This document shows, one piece after another, positions 49,738-58,961 of a DNA stretch of 64,000 nt. Both the position numbers and the translations under genes were made by a program. Each line of letters opens with the position of its first letter. The stretch's first letter is position 1. The DNA is from Photobacterium marinum (GTDB lineage Bacteria; Pseudomonadota; Gammaproteobacteria; Enterobacterales; Vibrionaceae): positions 106,066 through 170,065 of the forward strand of contig NZ_AMZO01000036.1 of the NCBI RefSeq assembly GCF_000331515.1, in the 5' to 3' direction. The notes under the pieces were generated by a model. That model was not told the origin of the DNA. It did not search any database and saw nothing but the letters and a program-made list of their open reading frames with translations.

Positions 49738-51421
49738 AATTAACATTCTCACCATATACATTACAAGCTTGCACATCTGAACAAAATGGCTTCTTGAATA
49801 AAAAATCATCGTTATAATAATCTGCTATTATCAATTTTTTTTCGTTGCTAACCTTTATTTCACGACAAAACTTATATTTATTTAGAACAGTGACTTCAAT
49901 TCTAATTTTATTTTTATCAATGCAAATATGTTCAATGTCAAAATGTGGTTTGTTTAATTTAAATGGCAAACTAAGATCAGTAAATACATCTAATTTTATA
50001 GGCGTATTATGGGCGAGGCTTGATCTGTAACGATTACGATTGGCTAGACTATATGTATAGCTTGATACCCCAGGATCTCTTCCATAAACTTTTCCATTCA
50101 CCCAGATTTCGCTATGTAAAAGATCTAAATGATCATGACCTCCCTTCCCATTCTGACCAGTTCTCGTTAGACTTACACTGACATGACAGTTTCTAGAGCG
50201 CACTATCAATGAACCAAATTTTGAGAAATATTTCGACGTTTCAAACTCTACCTCTTCGTCAATGTTTATTTCTTTAATATGGTTATTTTGATATTCTTCT
50301 TTACCATTAAAACCATAATTAAAGTGATTTTTTATATTTGCTTTAGATATTTTATTATATGGATTATGAGAATGTTTTATATTTTGTTTTGCAACAAAAT
50401 AACCAGAATCATCATCTCCTATTTTAGCATAAGTTCCATCTTGTCTTATATGCCAAATTGAAAAATCATTAATTTTATTTATTATTTTTTTAATTTCTTT
50501 ATCTGATTTTCTTGAATCTATCTGCGCATTATATTCTTTTGGTTTATCTATTTTTATTAAATTATTTTCCTTTTCAAAAGCATATCTATCATATAATTCA
50601 TGTACTATATTAACTGCATCACTCACAAAATAATGATAGCTAATTGATGATTCAAAATTACCACCATCTGATCCAAATTGATTACCTATTTCGTACTTAA
50701 ATCTATTGTAATAAAAGCTTTTAAGTTCTGCTAAACCTCTAAGTGACGCTAGGGTATATAGAATTCCACATACACAAATTAAATGATGATTACCAGTATA
50801 TTGAGAATTCCATTCATCATGATAAAGCATATAAGATAGATGTTTTATTAAAATATCATCATAAGCGCTTATATCAAGATCCAAAAGAATAAATATCGAC
50901 GTTAAACTAACTAACCTCAATGCCACATCCATTGGACATTGCCATTGTACCCCTTTATAGTCTACTGTATTATTAATAAAACCATTGAGTGCTTCATTAA
51001 TAATATTAATGTATTTATCTTCTCCAGTTTGTCTATATGCCTTTGCTAAAACTACCAGATATTGAATCCGTCCAATTTCCCATAAGTATTTTACATCCGT
51101 TTTTTCAAATGTCTTAGCCTGAAAGTAAAACTCATCCTTATTATATTTCGTAAGATACTTTGGGCATTGATTCCAAAATGCTTCAGAATTAAAGTTAGCT
51201 CTGCATCTTATATCAAAAATAGATATACCTTTTTCAATAATTTCATCTGCAGCAGTCTTACTATCATCATTAATCAGCAATTCTTTTATTTTGGAGTTTT
51301 CTTTAAACTTAAGAACTAAAGACAATTCATTGTATTTTATTTTTATTTGTCTGCTTTTTTTTACGTACCTAGTTAACATTCTTAAATGGTTTATTTTTCT
51401 ATATATCTTTCTTAGCATCAT
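49730..51421 (-). CDS. Heparinase II/III family protein (copy 2)
   Basis: A 563-aa paralogue of the protein at 36900-38528. It shares TGNHHLICVCGILYTLAS, GGNFESSISYHYFVSDAV, QDGTYAKIGDDDSGYF and GGHDHLDLLHSEIWVNGKVY, which hold the putative Asn, His and Tyr catalytic positions. It has no signal peptide. The start is uncertain: the frame is open to 51574. ATG 51421 gives an N-terminus (MMLRKIYRKINHL) like the family; ATG 51466 is possible and neither has a good Shine-Dalgarno. It is the first gene of the AT-rich block after wecC. Its role in the capsule pathway is unknown. Confidence 0.82.
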   Translation of the reverse strand: MMLRKIYRKINHLRMLTRYVKKSRQIKIKYNELSLVLKFKENSKIKELLINDDSKTAADEIIEKGISIFDIRCRANFNSEAFWNQCPKYLTKYNKDEFYFQAKTFEKTDVKYLWEIGRIQYLVVLAKAYRQTGEDKYINIINEALNGFINNTVDYKGVQWQCPMDVALRLVSLTSIFILLDLDISAYDDILIKHLSYMLYHDEWNSQYTGNHHLICVCGILYTLASLRGLAELKSFYYNRFKYEIGNQFGSDGGNFESSISYHYFVSDAVNIVHELYDRYAFEKENNLIKIDKPKEYNAQIDSRKSDKEIKKIINKINDFSIWHIRQDGTYAKIGDDDSGYFVAKQNIKHSHNPYNKISKANIKNHFNYGFNGKEEYQNNHIKEINIDEEVEFETSKYFSKFGSLIVRSRNCHVSVSLTRTGQNGKGGHDHLDLLHSEIWVNGKVYGRDPGVSSYTYSLANRNRYRSSLAHNTPIKLDVFTDLSLPFKLNKPHFDIEHICIDKNKIRIEVTVLNKYKFCREIKVSNEKKLIIADYYNDDFLFKKPFCSDVQACNVYGENVNYE

Positions 51422-51801
51422 AGACCAATAGTGAAAATTGTAATTTATAGAGTCAGCACAGCTCATACCAAAATAATATCGCTTATCGTTAATCAACGAG
51501 TTAATGCTCCGCTTTCTGAGGCTAATGCGGATGTTCAAATTCCTGAAAAACGCACTTATCAATATATTATGCAATATGGTTGATTTAATAGGTAACGTAA
51601 TTGATTGACTAACATGTAATTTGTTATGTCCATGCTCTTGCCATTGTTCGATTTCACATAAATGTTAACTAAAAACTAATCTATGCATGTTGGGTCTTAT
51701 TAATGAATTAGTCATTTTACTCCAATTGCATATCTTAATTTAATGTATAAAGAATCTTAAGACTCGCTCAATATGAATTGGGGCCTACGCCCCAATCTTT
51801 A
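51422..51801. other. AT-rich gap between wecC and the heparinase-like gene
   Basis: About 380 bp marking the change from normal to low GC. It holds the hairpin at 51777-51796 and AT-rich sequence with no convincing gene; a minus-strand frame continues upstream from the heparinase-like gene to 51574 without family similarity. A junction of locus replacement is plausible here. Confidence 0.5.
51777..51796. terminator. GC-rich hairpin after wecC
   Basis: Perfect ATTGGGGC / GCCCCAAT stem with a CTAC loop, 5 bp after the wecC stop. On the minus strand it is followed by TCATATTG, not a T run, so it may pause or stabilise rather than fully terminate. Confidence 0.5.
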
Positions 51802-53070
51802 TTACCAAATACCTTTAGTATCAATAAACTGACCTGAATTTGGTTTGTTTACTTTAAATTCTTTATGATCTACCAATAATAATTGAATATCAGCTTCCGT
51901 TGATGCTATATCCCAATCAACTAACTCAACCCCTTTGAGCTTAGTTGGCAATCTATCAATATTTGGTTCGACAGCGATGACTCGACCACAGTGCATGGCT
52001 GCTACTTTCTTTGTGATCTCAAGAGCTGGACTTTCACGCAAATCATCAATGTCAGGCTTAAATGCAAGACCGTAACAGGCGATGGTTACTTCACGTGCAG
52101 TTTTTTCAGGGTTTGTCTGTAAGAAGTCAGCAATCGCTAGCTTCACTTTTTCAATTACCCAATCAGGCTTACCATCATTGACTTTGCGTGCCGTATGAAT
52201 AATCTGCGCTTCTTCAGGCGTTTTAGATACAATAAACCATGGATCAACAGCAATACAATGACCGCCAACACCCGGTCCAGGCTGAAGAATATTGACGCGA
52301 GGATGGCGGTTGGCAAGAGCAATCAACTCCCACACATTAATATCCAACTTATCGCATATAATAGAAAGCTCGTTGGCAAAAGCAATTTGAACGTCGCGAG
52401 AACTATTTTCGGTGAGTTTTGCCATTTCAGCTGTACGCGCATTGGTGATCACACACTCACCCTGTACAAACGTTTTGTACAGTTCTACTGACCGCTCTGA
52501 ACAACGTGATGACATACCACCAATTACACGATCATTCGCCACCAACTCACGGACAACGTGTCCAGGAAGGACTCGCTCTGGACAGTGGGCGACGTTAACA
52601 TCCGCATTTTCACCTGCTGTTTGTGGGAATGTCAGGTCTGTACGTGCTTCAGCCAACCATGCAGCCATTTGCTCTGTCGTACCAACAGGTGATGTTGACT
52701 CAAGAATGACAAGATCACCTTTTTTCAAAACAGGTGCAATAGCTTTACTTGCCGCTTCAATGTAGGACAGATCTGGCGCTGGTACTTCCCCATCTTCACA
52801 TGGCAAGAAAGGGGTAGGAACTGCAATTAAAAATGCATCAGCCGGTTCCGGAGTAGTGACTGCTTTCAGATATCCTTCATTCACTGCCGCACTGACAATC
52901 ATATCCAGTTCAGGCTCTACGATATGAATTTTACCTTGGTTAATGGTATCCACCGCATACTGGCTGACATCCACACCAATCACTTTTTTCTTTCGTGATG
53001 CAAACATGGCGGCGGTAGGTAAGCCAATATAACCCAGGCCGATAACTGAAACCGTTTCAAATGACATCAT
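51802..53070 (-). CDS. wecC: UDP-N-acetyl-D-mannosamine dehydrogenase
   Basis: NAD-dependent oxidation of UDP-ManNAc to UDP-ManNAcA, a negatively charged sugar donor. The NAD motif is SVIGLGYIGLPTAAMFASR. LESTSPVGTTEQM, the catalytic Cys in GPGVGGHCIAVDPWF and YGLAFKPDIDDLRESPA are as in E. coli WecC. The length is 422 aa. Two tandem ATGs (53070, 53067) follow an AGGA Shine-Dalgarno. It lies 26 bp after wecB. Confidence 0.96.
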   Translation of the reverse strand: MMSFETVSVIGLGYIGLPTAAMFASRKKKVIGVDVSQYAVDTINQGKIHIVEPELDMIVSAAVNEGYLKAVTTPEPADAFLIAVPTPFLPCEDGEVPAPDLSYIEAASKAIAPVLKKGDLVILESTSPVGTTEQMAAWLAEARTDLTFPQTAGENADVNVAHCPERVLPGHVVRELVANDRVIGGMSSRCSERSVELYKTFVQGECVITNARTAEMAKLTENSSRDVQIAFANELSIICDKLDINVWELIALANRHPRVNILQPGPGVGGHCIAVDPWFIVSKTPEEAQIIHTARKVNDGKPDWVIEKVKLAIADFLQTNPEKTAREVTIACYGLAFKPDIDDLRESPALEITKKVAAMHCGRVIAVEPNIDRLPTKLKGVELVDWDIASTEADIQLLLVDHKEFKVNKPNSGQFIDTKGIW

Positions 53071-53096
53071 TATTTTCCTAATTTGTTCTTAACTAT

Positions 53097-54221
53097 TTAT
53101 TTTGCTAATTCATCAATAATTCGTTCACATGCTTTGCCGTCACCATAAGGGTTATGAGCATAACTCATGGCTTGATAGGCTACTTCATCAGTAAGCAGTG
53201 TATTCAAATTACTTACGATCTTTTCAATATCGGTACCGACTAGTTTCACAGTACCTGCTGCAACTGCTTCAGGACGCTCAGTGGTATCACGCATCACCAA
53301 TACCGGCTTACCCAGTGACGGTGCCTCTTCCTGAATACCACCCGAGTCAGTCAAAATGATATTTGCGCGGCTCATCAAGTAAATAAACGGCAGATATTGT
53401 TGAGGCTCAATCAAAAATACATTCTCGATACCCCCCAAGATGCGATTAACCGGTTCACGGACATTCGGGTTCAAGTGCATCGGGTACAAAATTTGAGTGT
53501 CAGGATGTAATTTGGCCGTTTCTGCCAATGCCTGACAAATACGTTCAAAGCCCCCTCCGAAGCTTTCACGACGATGGCCGGTGACCAAAATCAGCTTTTT
53601 GTTTTCATCCAAGAACGGGAACAGAGCAGCTAAGGTAGCATTTAAGTCAGCGTCACTATCTATTTTTTCTTTCACCATCAACAGCGCATCAATGACCGTA
53701 TTACCGGTTACTGAAATATTCTGCTCGTCATAATTTTCTTTCAGCAAGTTTTGTTTTGAGGTTTCAGTCGGCGCGAAATGGTATTTTGTCAACGCCCCTG
53801 TCAATTTACGGTTGGCCTCTTCCGGCCAGGGCGAATAAATATTGCCGGTACGCAACCCCGCTTCCACATGACCAACTGCAATTTGCTCATAGTAAGCCGC
53901 CAGACTTGCCGCGAAGGTGGTTGCCGTATCACCGTGTACTAACACCACATCAGGGTTAAATTCTTGTAGCACCGGTTTTAGTTCAAGCAGAATTCGTGCG
54001 GTCACATCATTAAGTGTCTGGCCGGCTTTCATCAGATTTAAATCATAATCGGGGATGATCTCAAACAAATCTAACACCTGATCGAGCATTTCCCGGTGCT
54101 GCGCCGTCACACAGACTTTCGCCTCAAAGCGCGCATCGTCCGCTAACGCGTGCACCAAGGGTGCCATTTTTATTGCTTCCGGACGGGTTCCAAAAACCGT
54201 CAAAATACGTTTCTTTGCCAT
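53097..54221 (-). CDS. wecB: UDP-N-acetylglucosamine 2-epimerase (non-hydrolysing)
   Basis: Converts UDP-GlcNAc to UDP-ManNAc, the substrate of WecC. It has VFGTRPEAIKMAPLVHAL near the N-terminus, VHGDTATTFAASLAAYY, VGHVEAGLRTGNIYSPWPEE and the nucleotide-binding DSGGIQEEAPSLGKPVLVMR. The length is 374 aa from ATG 54221; a TTG at 54233 is also open. A terminator-like hairpin about 115 bp upstream separates it from wzc. Confidence 0.96.
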   Translation of the reverse strand: MAKKRILTVFGTRPEAIKMAPLVHALADDARFEAKVCVTAQHREMLDQVLDLFEIIPDYDLNLMKAGQTLNDVTARILLELKPVLQEFNPDVVLVHGDTATTFAASLAAYYEQIAVGHVEAGLRTGNIYSPWPEEANRKLTGALTKYHFAPTETSKQNLLKENYDEQNISVTGNTVIDALLMVKEKIDSDADLNATLAALFPFLDENKKLILVTGHRRESFGGGFERICQALAETAKLHPDTQILYPMHLNPNVREPVNRILGGIENVFLIEPQQYLPFIYLMSRANIILTDSGGIQEEAPSLGKPVLVMRDTTERPEAVAAGTVKLVGTDIEKIVSNLNTLLTDEVAYQAMSYAHNPYGDGKACERIIDELAK

Positions 54222-54340
54222 ATTCCTTGCCAATTTAAACTAAAATTAAATATGAGATTGCCCATGTAACGTTGAATATTTTCATCATCAAAACTCAGAT
54301 CTAAAAGCGGCCTGAGACAAAAACTGTTTTGGTTGAGACA

Positions 54341-54363
54341 CAAAAAAAGTCCGCACAGGACTT
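54341..54363 (-). terminator. Terminator-like hairpin between wzc and wecB
   Basis: On the minus strand the stem AAGTCC / GGACTT with a short GC-rich loop is followed by TTTTTTTG, a classic intrinsic terminator layout. It lies about 130 bp after the wzc stop and before wecB in the same direction. It would cut the capsule transcript unless antitermination, for example by RfaH, overrides it. Confidence 0.75.
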
Positions 54364-54496
54364 GTATCATCAGGGATAACGGGGGATTGAGGTATTTCCT
54401 GCCAATAGGTTGCGCTATTAAAAAATAGTATTTGCGAATATATTGAAGCAAGGCGCAGTTCCCTCCGCCTTACTTCAATATTCAAATAATTAATGA

Positions 54497-56659
54497 TTAT
54501 TTAGACTCATAGCTATAATTGTAATAACCATAATTACCGCCGTAATAACTACTCGCCTTACGCACAACAGCATTAAGAATAAAGCCTTTAATCTCAATAC
54601 CATTCTGCTCGAAGCGTTGCTTGGTTATTTCAACTTCTTTAACTGCGTTCTGACCAAAACGACCAACAAGTAATGTTGTTCCTGCATGTGCACCGACAAT
54701 AGCCGGATCCGTTACCGCCAAAATAGGCGGCGTGTCGACAATTACCATATCGTAATTTTCAGACGCCCAATCCATCAATTGTTTGAATCGCGGATGCATT
54801 AGCAGTTCTGATGGGTTTGGAGGCACGTCTCCACGTGAAATATAATCCAAGTTATCAACACCGGGCTTCTTTATTAAGGACTCGATTGAAGACTGACCGC
54901 TTAGGAAATCAGAAAGACCTGGTTTATAAGAAACCGCCATCTGTTTTTCCATCCGACCTTTACGCATATCCGCATCGATCACCAATACTCTCGAGCCGGA
55001 TTTTGCCACAACAGCCGCCATGTTGGCAGAAACAAATGACTTACCGATACCCGGGCTAGGGCCCGAAATCATCAAAATATTGTTTTTAGCTTCCATCATG
55101 GCAAAGTGCAGGCTGGTGCGCAGGCTACGTAACGCTTCGATAGACAGATCAGCCGGGTTTGAAACTGCCAATAGGGTCTCTCCAACGGAAAGTTTTTTCT
55201 TACTTTTCTGCTTCTTCTCCAGCTCAATTTGCCAATCTGACATGGGAACACTAGCATAAACAGGTAAACCAATCGCTTCAATTTCATCCGGATTTTCAAC
55301 ACCTCGGTGAAAAGCTGAACGTAATAAAGCGATAGCGACAGCCAACATACCACCTAGTAATGTAGCCACCACAACAATCAATGATTTCTTTGGTTTTACT
55401 GCTTTTGTGTATGACTGTGCACTATCCAAAATACGGACATTACCAACTGTACTGGCTTTTACAATATTTAGCTCTTGTACTTTATTCAGTAGCTGAACAT
55501 AAATCTGTTGATTAACCTCAACATCACGAGTGTAACGTAGCACTTCACGCTGAGTTTTGGGTAACTTTTGGATTTGTTTATTCAGGCGTTCACGCTCAGC
55601 AAGTAAAGTTTTACGCTTATCAAGTAGTGATTGATAAGCCGGGTGCTCCTTAGTAAAACGCTGTGATATCTCACTCTCTTTAAACGTCAATTCATTAAGT
55701 TGCGCTTCAATGGTTACCATCACATCCAGTGTCGACTTTGCTTCTAATCCCAGGTCGATGGATTCATTTTCTTGGCGATATTTATTTAACTGATCTTCTG
55801 ATACGGTCAGCTGAGCCTTAATATCAGGCAAGTGTTTACGCAAAAACTCCAAACTATTTTCCGCTTCAGCAGAGTTACGCTCAACATTTTGCAAAAAGTA
55901 ATTCTGACTAATGTCATCTAGGATTGCTTTAATATCGGCTCTGTTCTCACCAGTAAATGAGAGCTGTAATATGCCCGTTTTCTTACCGCGCTCATTAACT
56001 GACAAATTTTTCTGTAACCACTGAATTGCATCAATTCGAGAGCGTTTTTTTACAGTAAATGCTGCCCCATTCTGTGCTGTAATTTCAGTCACAAATAGAT
56101 TAAATTCACCCTGTTGTGCTAACTCACCAACGCGCCCCTGCAGTACAACACGTTCATTCTTATCAAGCAACTCATAAGTCCCTTTTCGTGCATCTGACAC
56201 ACTGATTGTAAATACAGGCACATCAATATCATCAGGCAACTCAAAGCGACTTATTTCAATATGGTTCTGTTGCCCCTCAATACGAGCTAAGCCTTTGCCA
56301 ATCACTGGTAAATAATTAGGTGTTACTACTGTTGTTAAATTCAGCTTATCGACAGTTTTCCCCAAAATCATTCGCGACGTAATGATTTCAATCTCAGTGT
56401 TGGATGACGACTCACCAGCAAACATTTCACCCATATCACCAAGGGCAGACATACCGGAGCTTTTTTGTTCAACTTGGATTAAGGCGTCTGCTTTATAAAT
56501 TGGAGTGGCTAACAGCGCATAGGCCACCCCCATAACAGCAAACAAAAAGGTAATTGCTATAATGTTCCAACGATTATCAACTAGAATACCAAATAGTTTG
56601 CCCAGATCGATTTCATCTGAGTACGTTTGTTTGGTTTGAAGGTTTTGTGTAATGCTCAT
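54497..56659 (-). CDS. wzc: Tyrosine-protein kinase Wzc (polysaccharide co-polymerase)
   Basis: Inner-membrane PCP-2a protein that controls chain assembly and export by cycling autophosphorylation. It has an N-terminal Wzz domain (membrane helix near residues 33-50), a long periplasmic coiled-coil region (about 270-390) and a second helix near 428-446. The cytoplasmic BY-kinase has Walker A SGPSPGIGKSF (K540), Walker A' VLVIDADMRKGRM and Walker B VIVDTPP. The C-terminus has seven tyrosines in the last 18 residues. The length of 720 aa equals E. coli Wzc. The partner phosphatase Wzb lies 110 bp upstream. Confidence 0.96.
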   Translation of the reverse strand: MSITQNLQTKQTYSDEIDLGKLFGILVDNRWNIIAITFLFAVMGVAYALLATPIYKADALIQVEQKSSGMSALGDMGEMFAGESSSNTEIEIITSRMILGKTVDKLNLTTVVTPNYLPVIGKGLARIEGQQNHIEISRFELPDDIDVPVFTISVSDARKGTYELLDKNERVVLQGRVGELAQQGEFNLFVTEITAQNGAAFTVKKRSRIDAIQWLQKNLSVNERGKKTGILQLSFTGENRADIKAILDDISQNYFLQNVERNSAEAENSLEFLRKHLPDIKAQLTVSEDQLNKYRQENESIDLGLEAKSTLDVMVTIEAQLNELTFKESEISQRFTKEHPAYQSLLDKRKTLLAERERLNKQIQKLPKTQREVLRYTRDVEVNQQIYVQLLNKVQELNIVKASTVGNVRILDSAQSYTKAVKPKKSLIVVVATLLGGMLAVAIALLRSAFHRGVENPDEIEAIGLPVYASVPMSDWQIELEKKQKSKKKLSVGETLLAVSNPADLSIEALRSLRTSLHFAMMEAKNNILMISGPSPGIGKSFVSANMAAVVAKSGSRVLVIDADMRKGRMEKQMAVSYKPGLSDFLSGQSSIESLIKKPGVDNLDYISRGDVPPNPSELLMHPRFKQLMDWASENYDMVIVDTPPILAVTDPAIVGAHAGTTLLVGRFGQNAVKEVEITKQRFEQNGIEIKGFILNAVVRKASSYYGGNYGYYNYSYESK

Positions 56660-56685
56660 TTAAAATTCCAGGAATGAGTATTTGA

Positions 56686-56766
56686 CTAGAGGCGAGGATT
56701 AAAAGACGAGGTGCGAGTAAAATAAGCAGACTTTCCGCAGCTACTCACATCTACTAAACTCGTCCC
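56686..56766. repeat. GAG/CTC-rich palindromic intergenic element (copy F)
   Basis: A GAGGCGAGG and ACGAGGTGCGAGT left part faces a right part ACTCACATCT...ACTCGTCCCT in the gap between wzb and wzc. The pairing is poorer than in other copies. It shows that these elements also sit inside the capsule series. Confidence 0.4.
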
Positions 56767-56769
56767 TGG

Positions 56770-57198
56770 CTACAACTTCTTCGCCCAGGCTTGAGCGGCT
56801 TCGTCAATCAAGCTGTAGGCATGTTCAAAGGCTTCTCGGCTTTGGCGATATGGATCGGGAATGTCTTTCTGACCAATCCATTGCCCAAACAGCATTGTCT
56901 TGCCGCGCACTTCGGGGGCTATCTTGGTTACCGCTTCAATATGTCCTTTTTCCATCACCAGAATCAGATCATATTCCCTACAAAGGTCACTGGTTAGCTG
57001 CTGCGCAACATGCCCTTCCAAGCTGACACTGTTAGCTGCCGCAACTTCTGTTGCTATACTATCTGCAGGCTTACCCACCAGCGCACCAACACCGGCAGAA
57101 GCGATATGTTTACTCGGTAGCAATTTTTTCAATAGATATTCGCCCGACGGAGAACGGCAGATATTGCCAACGCAGACGATTAGGATTTTTTGGAACAT
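56770..57198 (-). CDS. wzb: Low-molecular-weight protein-tyrosine phosphatase Wzb
   Basis: Dephosphorylates the C-terminal tyrosines of Wzc. The P-loop CVGNICRSP carries Cys9 and Arg15, and the general acid is Asp115 in DIPDPYRQS. The length of 142 aa is typical (E. coli 147). It is located between wza and wzc as in most Wzy-dependent capsule loci. Confidence 0.96.
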   Translation of the reverse strand: MFQKILIVCVGNICRSPSGEYLLKKLLPSKHIASAGVGALVGKPADSIATEVAAANSVSLEGHVAQQLTSDLCREYDLILVMEKGHIEAVTKIAPEVRGKTMLFGQWIGQKDIPDPYRQSREAFEHAYSLIDEAAQAWAKKL

Positions 57199-57499
57199 AA
57201 GACTCTCCTGTTACGAGAGTTTAGAGTCGAGAGTCGAAAAGTAAACTTGGAGCACTTGGCAAACAACTTAACGCCCCAGGGAGTTATACAAGTCTCATAA
57301 CGACTCACTTCTATACTCTGAACATTCTTCATTTATTTGGGATGTACGGTACTTGATTAAGCCACTAATCATTCGAGTAACGTCTATCAACTCTACAATC
57401 AAATCATTTGTGTTTTTTCAGATACAACATTAACCTTCCATGGCTAACTGAGGGAACTATCACTCGATACTCTCTATCTCAAATCTAGAAACTTCGTTT
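57199..57499. other. Gap between wza and wzb
   Basis: About 300 bp, longer than usual for wza-wzb. The wzb-proximal end has GAG-rich words (GAGAGTTTAGAGTCGAGAGTCG, in pieces, near 57215-57238) like the palindromic intergenic elements. I saw no gene or strong terminator. Confidence 0.45.
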
Positions 57500-58639
57500 C
57501 TATGGCCAAGTCCGGATACGTAGTACACCTTCACTCAACTCATTGAACCCAGTGATAGTAGGTAGAAGTTGACTGATAACACGATTCCAGCGGGTAATAG
57601 GAGCCGCTGTTACGTAAATAATATCGTACGGTTGCAAGTCAAATTCGGTACCTATTACTAATGCAGATGCGTCTTTGATATTTAGCTGATAGATGTTGGC
57701 AATAACGCTGGATTCATTGGCTTTATTACGGTTACCACGAATAACAAAGATACCAGTGGCATCCGCTTCTAATTGATTTATACCACCTACCGAGCTAAGA
57801 GCTTCGGTCAGGCTCATACCAGCGCGATCAATTTTCAACAGTTTAGGATCGTTGACTTCGCCCATAACGAAAACTTTTTGCGCATCATTACGAGGCACAT
57901 GAACAATGTCACCAGGACGTAATAAGCGGTTTTGAGTTAAATCACCACGCTGCATCAATGCATAAAGTGAAATACTCTCTTCCCCCCCATTACGAGTAAG
58001 CGTTACGTTGCGCCAGTCAGCATCTTCAGCTAACCCACCCGCACGGTTAATCGCATCCAATAATGTTAACGGTACATTAGTGATGGCCTGTTGACCCGGC
58101 TGATTAACCTCACCTGTGATATAGGATTTTTGAGAACGGAAAGCGGCAACATTGACATCAACCTGAGGACTTTCAATATATGCTTTCAGGCGGTTCGCCA
58201 TCTCATCCCGAACTTGGGTTACCGTTTTACCACCGACTTTAATCAAACCAATATAAGGATAAAAAATAGTGCCGTCGGCATGTACCCAATTACCGGATTC
58301 ACTAGAGCTTCGGTAAGAACCGGCTGGAATCGTCAGTTCAGGATGGTCCCAAATAGTGACATTAAGAATATCTCCCGGACCAATTCTGTATTGATATCCG
58401 GTAATTTCCGCATCCAAGACTGGATTACTTTTCGATACGACCCTAGGGGTTTTCATCTTACTTACTGTACCAGCTGTCAGCGGGTACACATTAACCTGTT
58501 CGGATATATCCGTTTTCTGCTCACTATCTATCGCAACAATATTCTTATTATTGACATTCAAATGTGAGCCGGGCACCGTGCACCCTACCAGCATGGTCGA
58601 TGCCATTGCAGATATCAGAAGCTTCTTTGTGAAATGCAT
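57500..58639 (-). CDS. wza: Outer-membrane polysaccharide export lipoprotein Wza
   Basis: Forms the octameric outer-membrane channel for the polymer. The signal sequence MHFTKKLLISAMASTMLVGC gives a lipobox with acylated Cys20. The polysaccharide-export domain follows (YRIGPGDILNVTIWDHPELT), then two SLBB-type domains (SYITGEVNQPGQQAITNVPL and VFVMGEVNDPKLLKIDR). The C-terminal amphipathic helix ends near VLRIRTWP. The length is 379 aa, as in E. coli. ATG 58639 is chosen because it gives the lipoprotein signal; the frame is open to a TTG at 58696. It is the first gene after the JUMPstart leader. Confidence 0.95.
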   Translation of the reverse strand: MHFTKKLLISAMASTMLVGCTVPGSHLNVNNKNIVAIDSEQKTDISEQVNVYPLTAGTVSKMKTPRVVSKSNPVLDAEITGYQYRIGPGDILNVTIWDHPELTIPAGSYRSSSESGNWVHADGTIFYPYIGLIKVGGKTVTQVRDEMANRLKAYIESPQVDVNVAAFRSQKSYITGEVNQPGQQAITNVPLTLLDAINRAGGLAEDADWRNVTLTRNGGEESISLYALMQRGDLTQNRLLRPGDIVHVPRNDAQKVFVMGEVNDPKLLKIDRAGMSLTEALSSVGGINQLEADATGIFVIRGNRNKANESSVIANIYQLNIKDASALVIGTEFDLQPYDIIYVTAAPITRWNRVISQLLPTITGFNELSEGVLRIRTWP

Positions 58640-58914
58640 ATTTGGGTTCGAAAAATTAAAGGTTACGACATCCTGGATCCTAGGTACTGGAACCAAGTAG
58701 CTAAAATTAGTCTCGGTTTCAAACGCAAACCGAAGCTGAGAAACTGTAGGGAATGAAAAGCTATAACTCTACCGAGTAAGTTATTCCAAGAGAGATATTA
58801 AAGTTACTGCGCAACTTTAAAATTTCTTCTCTTAATTCTTTAAATTTCGCGTAGCTAAGAACTTACTTAACAGCTTTACTTCATCCCTGAACAATCCGGT
58901 ATTTACGGAATTTC

Positions 58915-58953
58915 CATGCTACCGCCCTTGGGTTATAGCTCCCAAAGCGCCTT
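58915..58953 (-). promoter_or_regulatory. JUMPstart element with ops core in the wza leader
   Basis: On the minus strand positions 58926-58915 read GGCGGTAGCATG, a perfect fit to the ops consensus GGCGGTAGCNTG. The preceding bases (TTTGGGAGCT, then CCCAAGGGCGG) follow the rest of the 39-bp JUMPstart sequence with a one-base gap. It lies about 275 nt before the wza start. In E. coli the ops recruits RfaH to paused RNA polymerase. The RfaH gene is at 4136-4633. Confidence 0.92.
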
Positions 58954-58955
58954 AG

Positions 58956-58961
58956 CTTATA
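58956..58961 (-). promoter_or_regulatory. Candidate extended -10 promoter for the wza operon
   Basis: The minus strand reads TGGTATAAG, an extended -10 (TGnTATAAG), about 30 bp before the ops core. No good -35 is present. Placement just upstream of JUMPstart is suggestive only. Confidence 0.3.

Noticed and set aside
40699..51801. AT-rich block as a mobile element
   Set aside because: No transposase, integrase or flanking terminal repeats seen; gene content is a coherent capsule block, so exchange by homologous recombination fits better.
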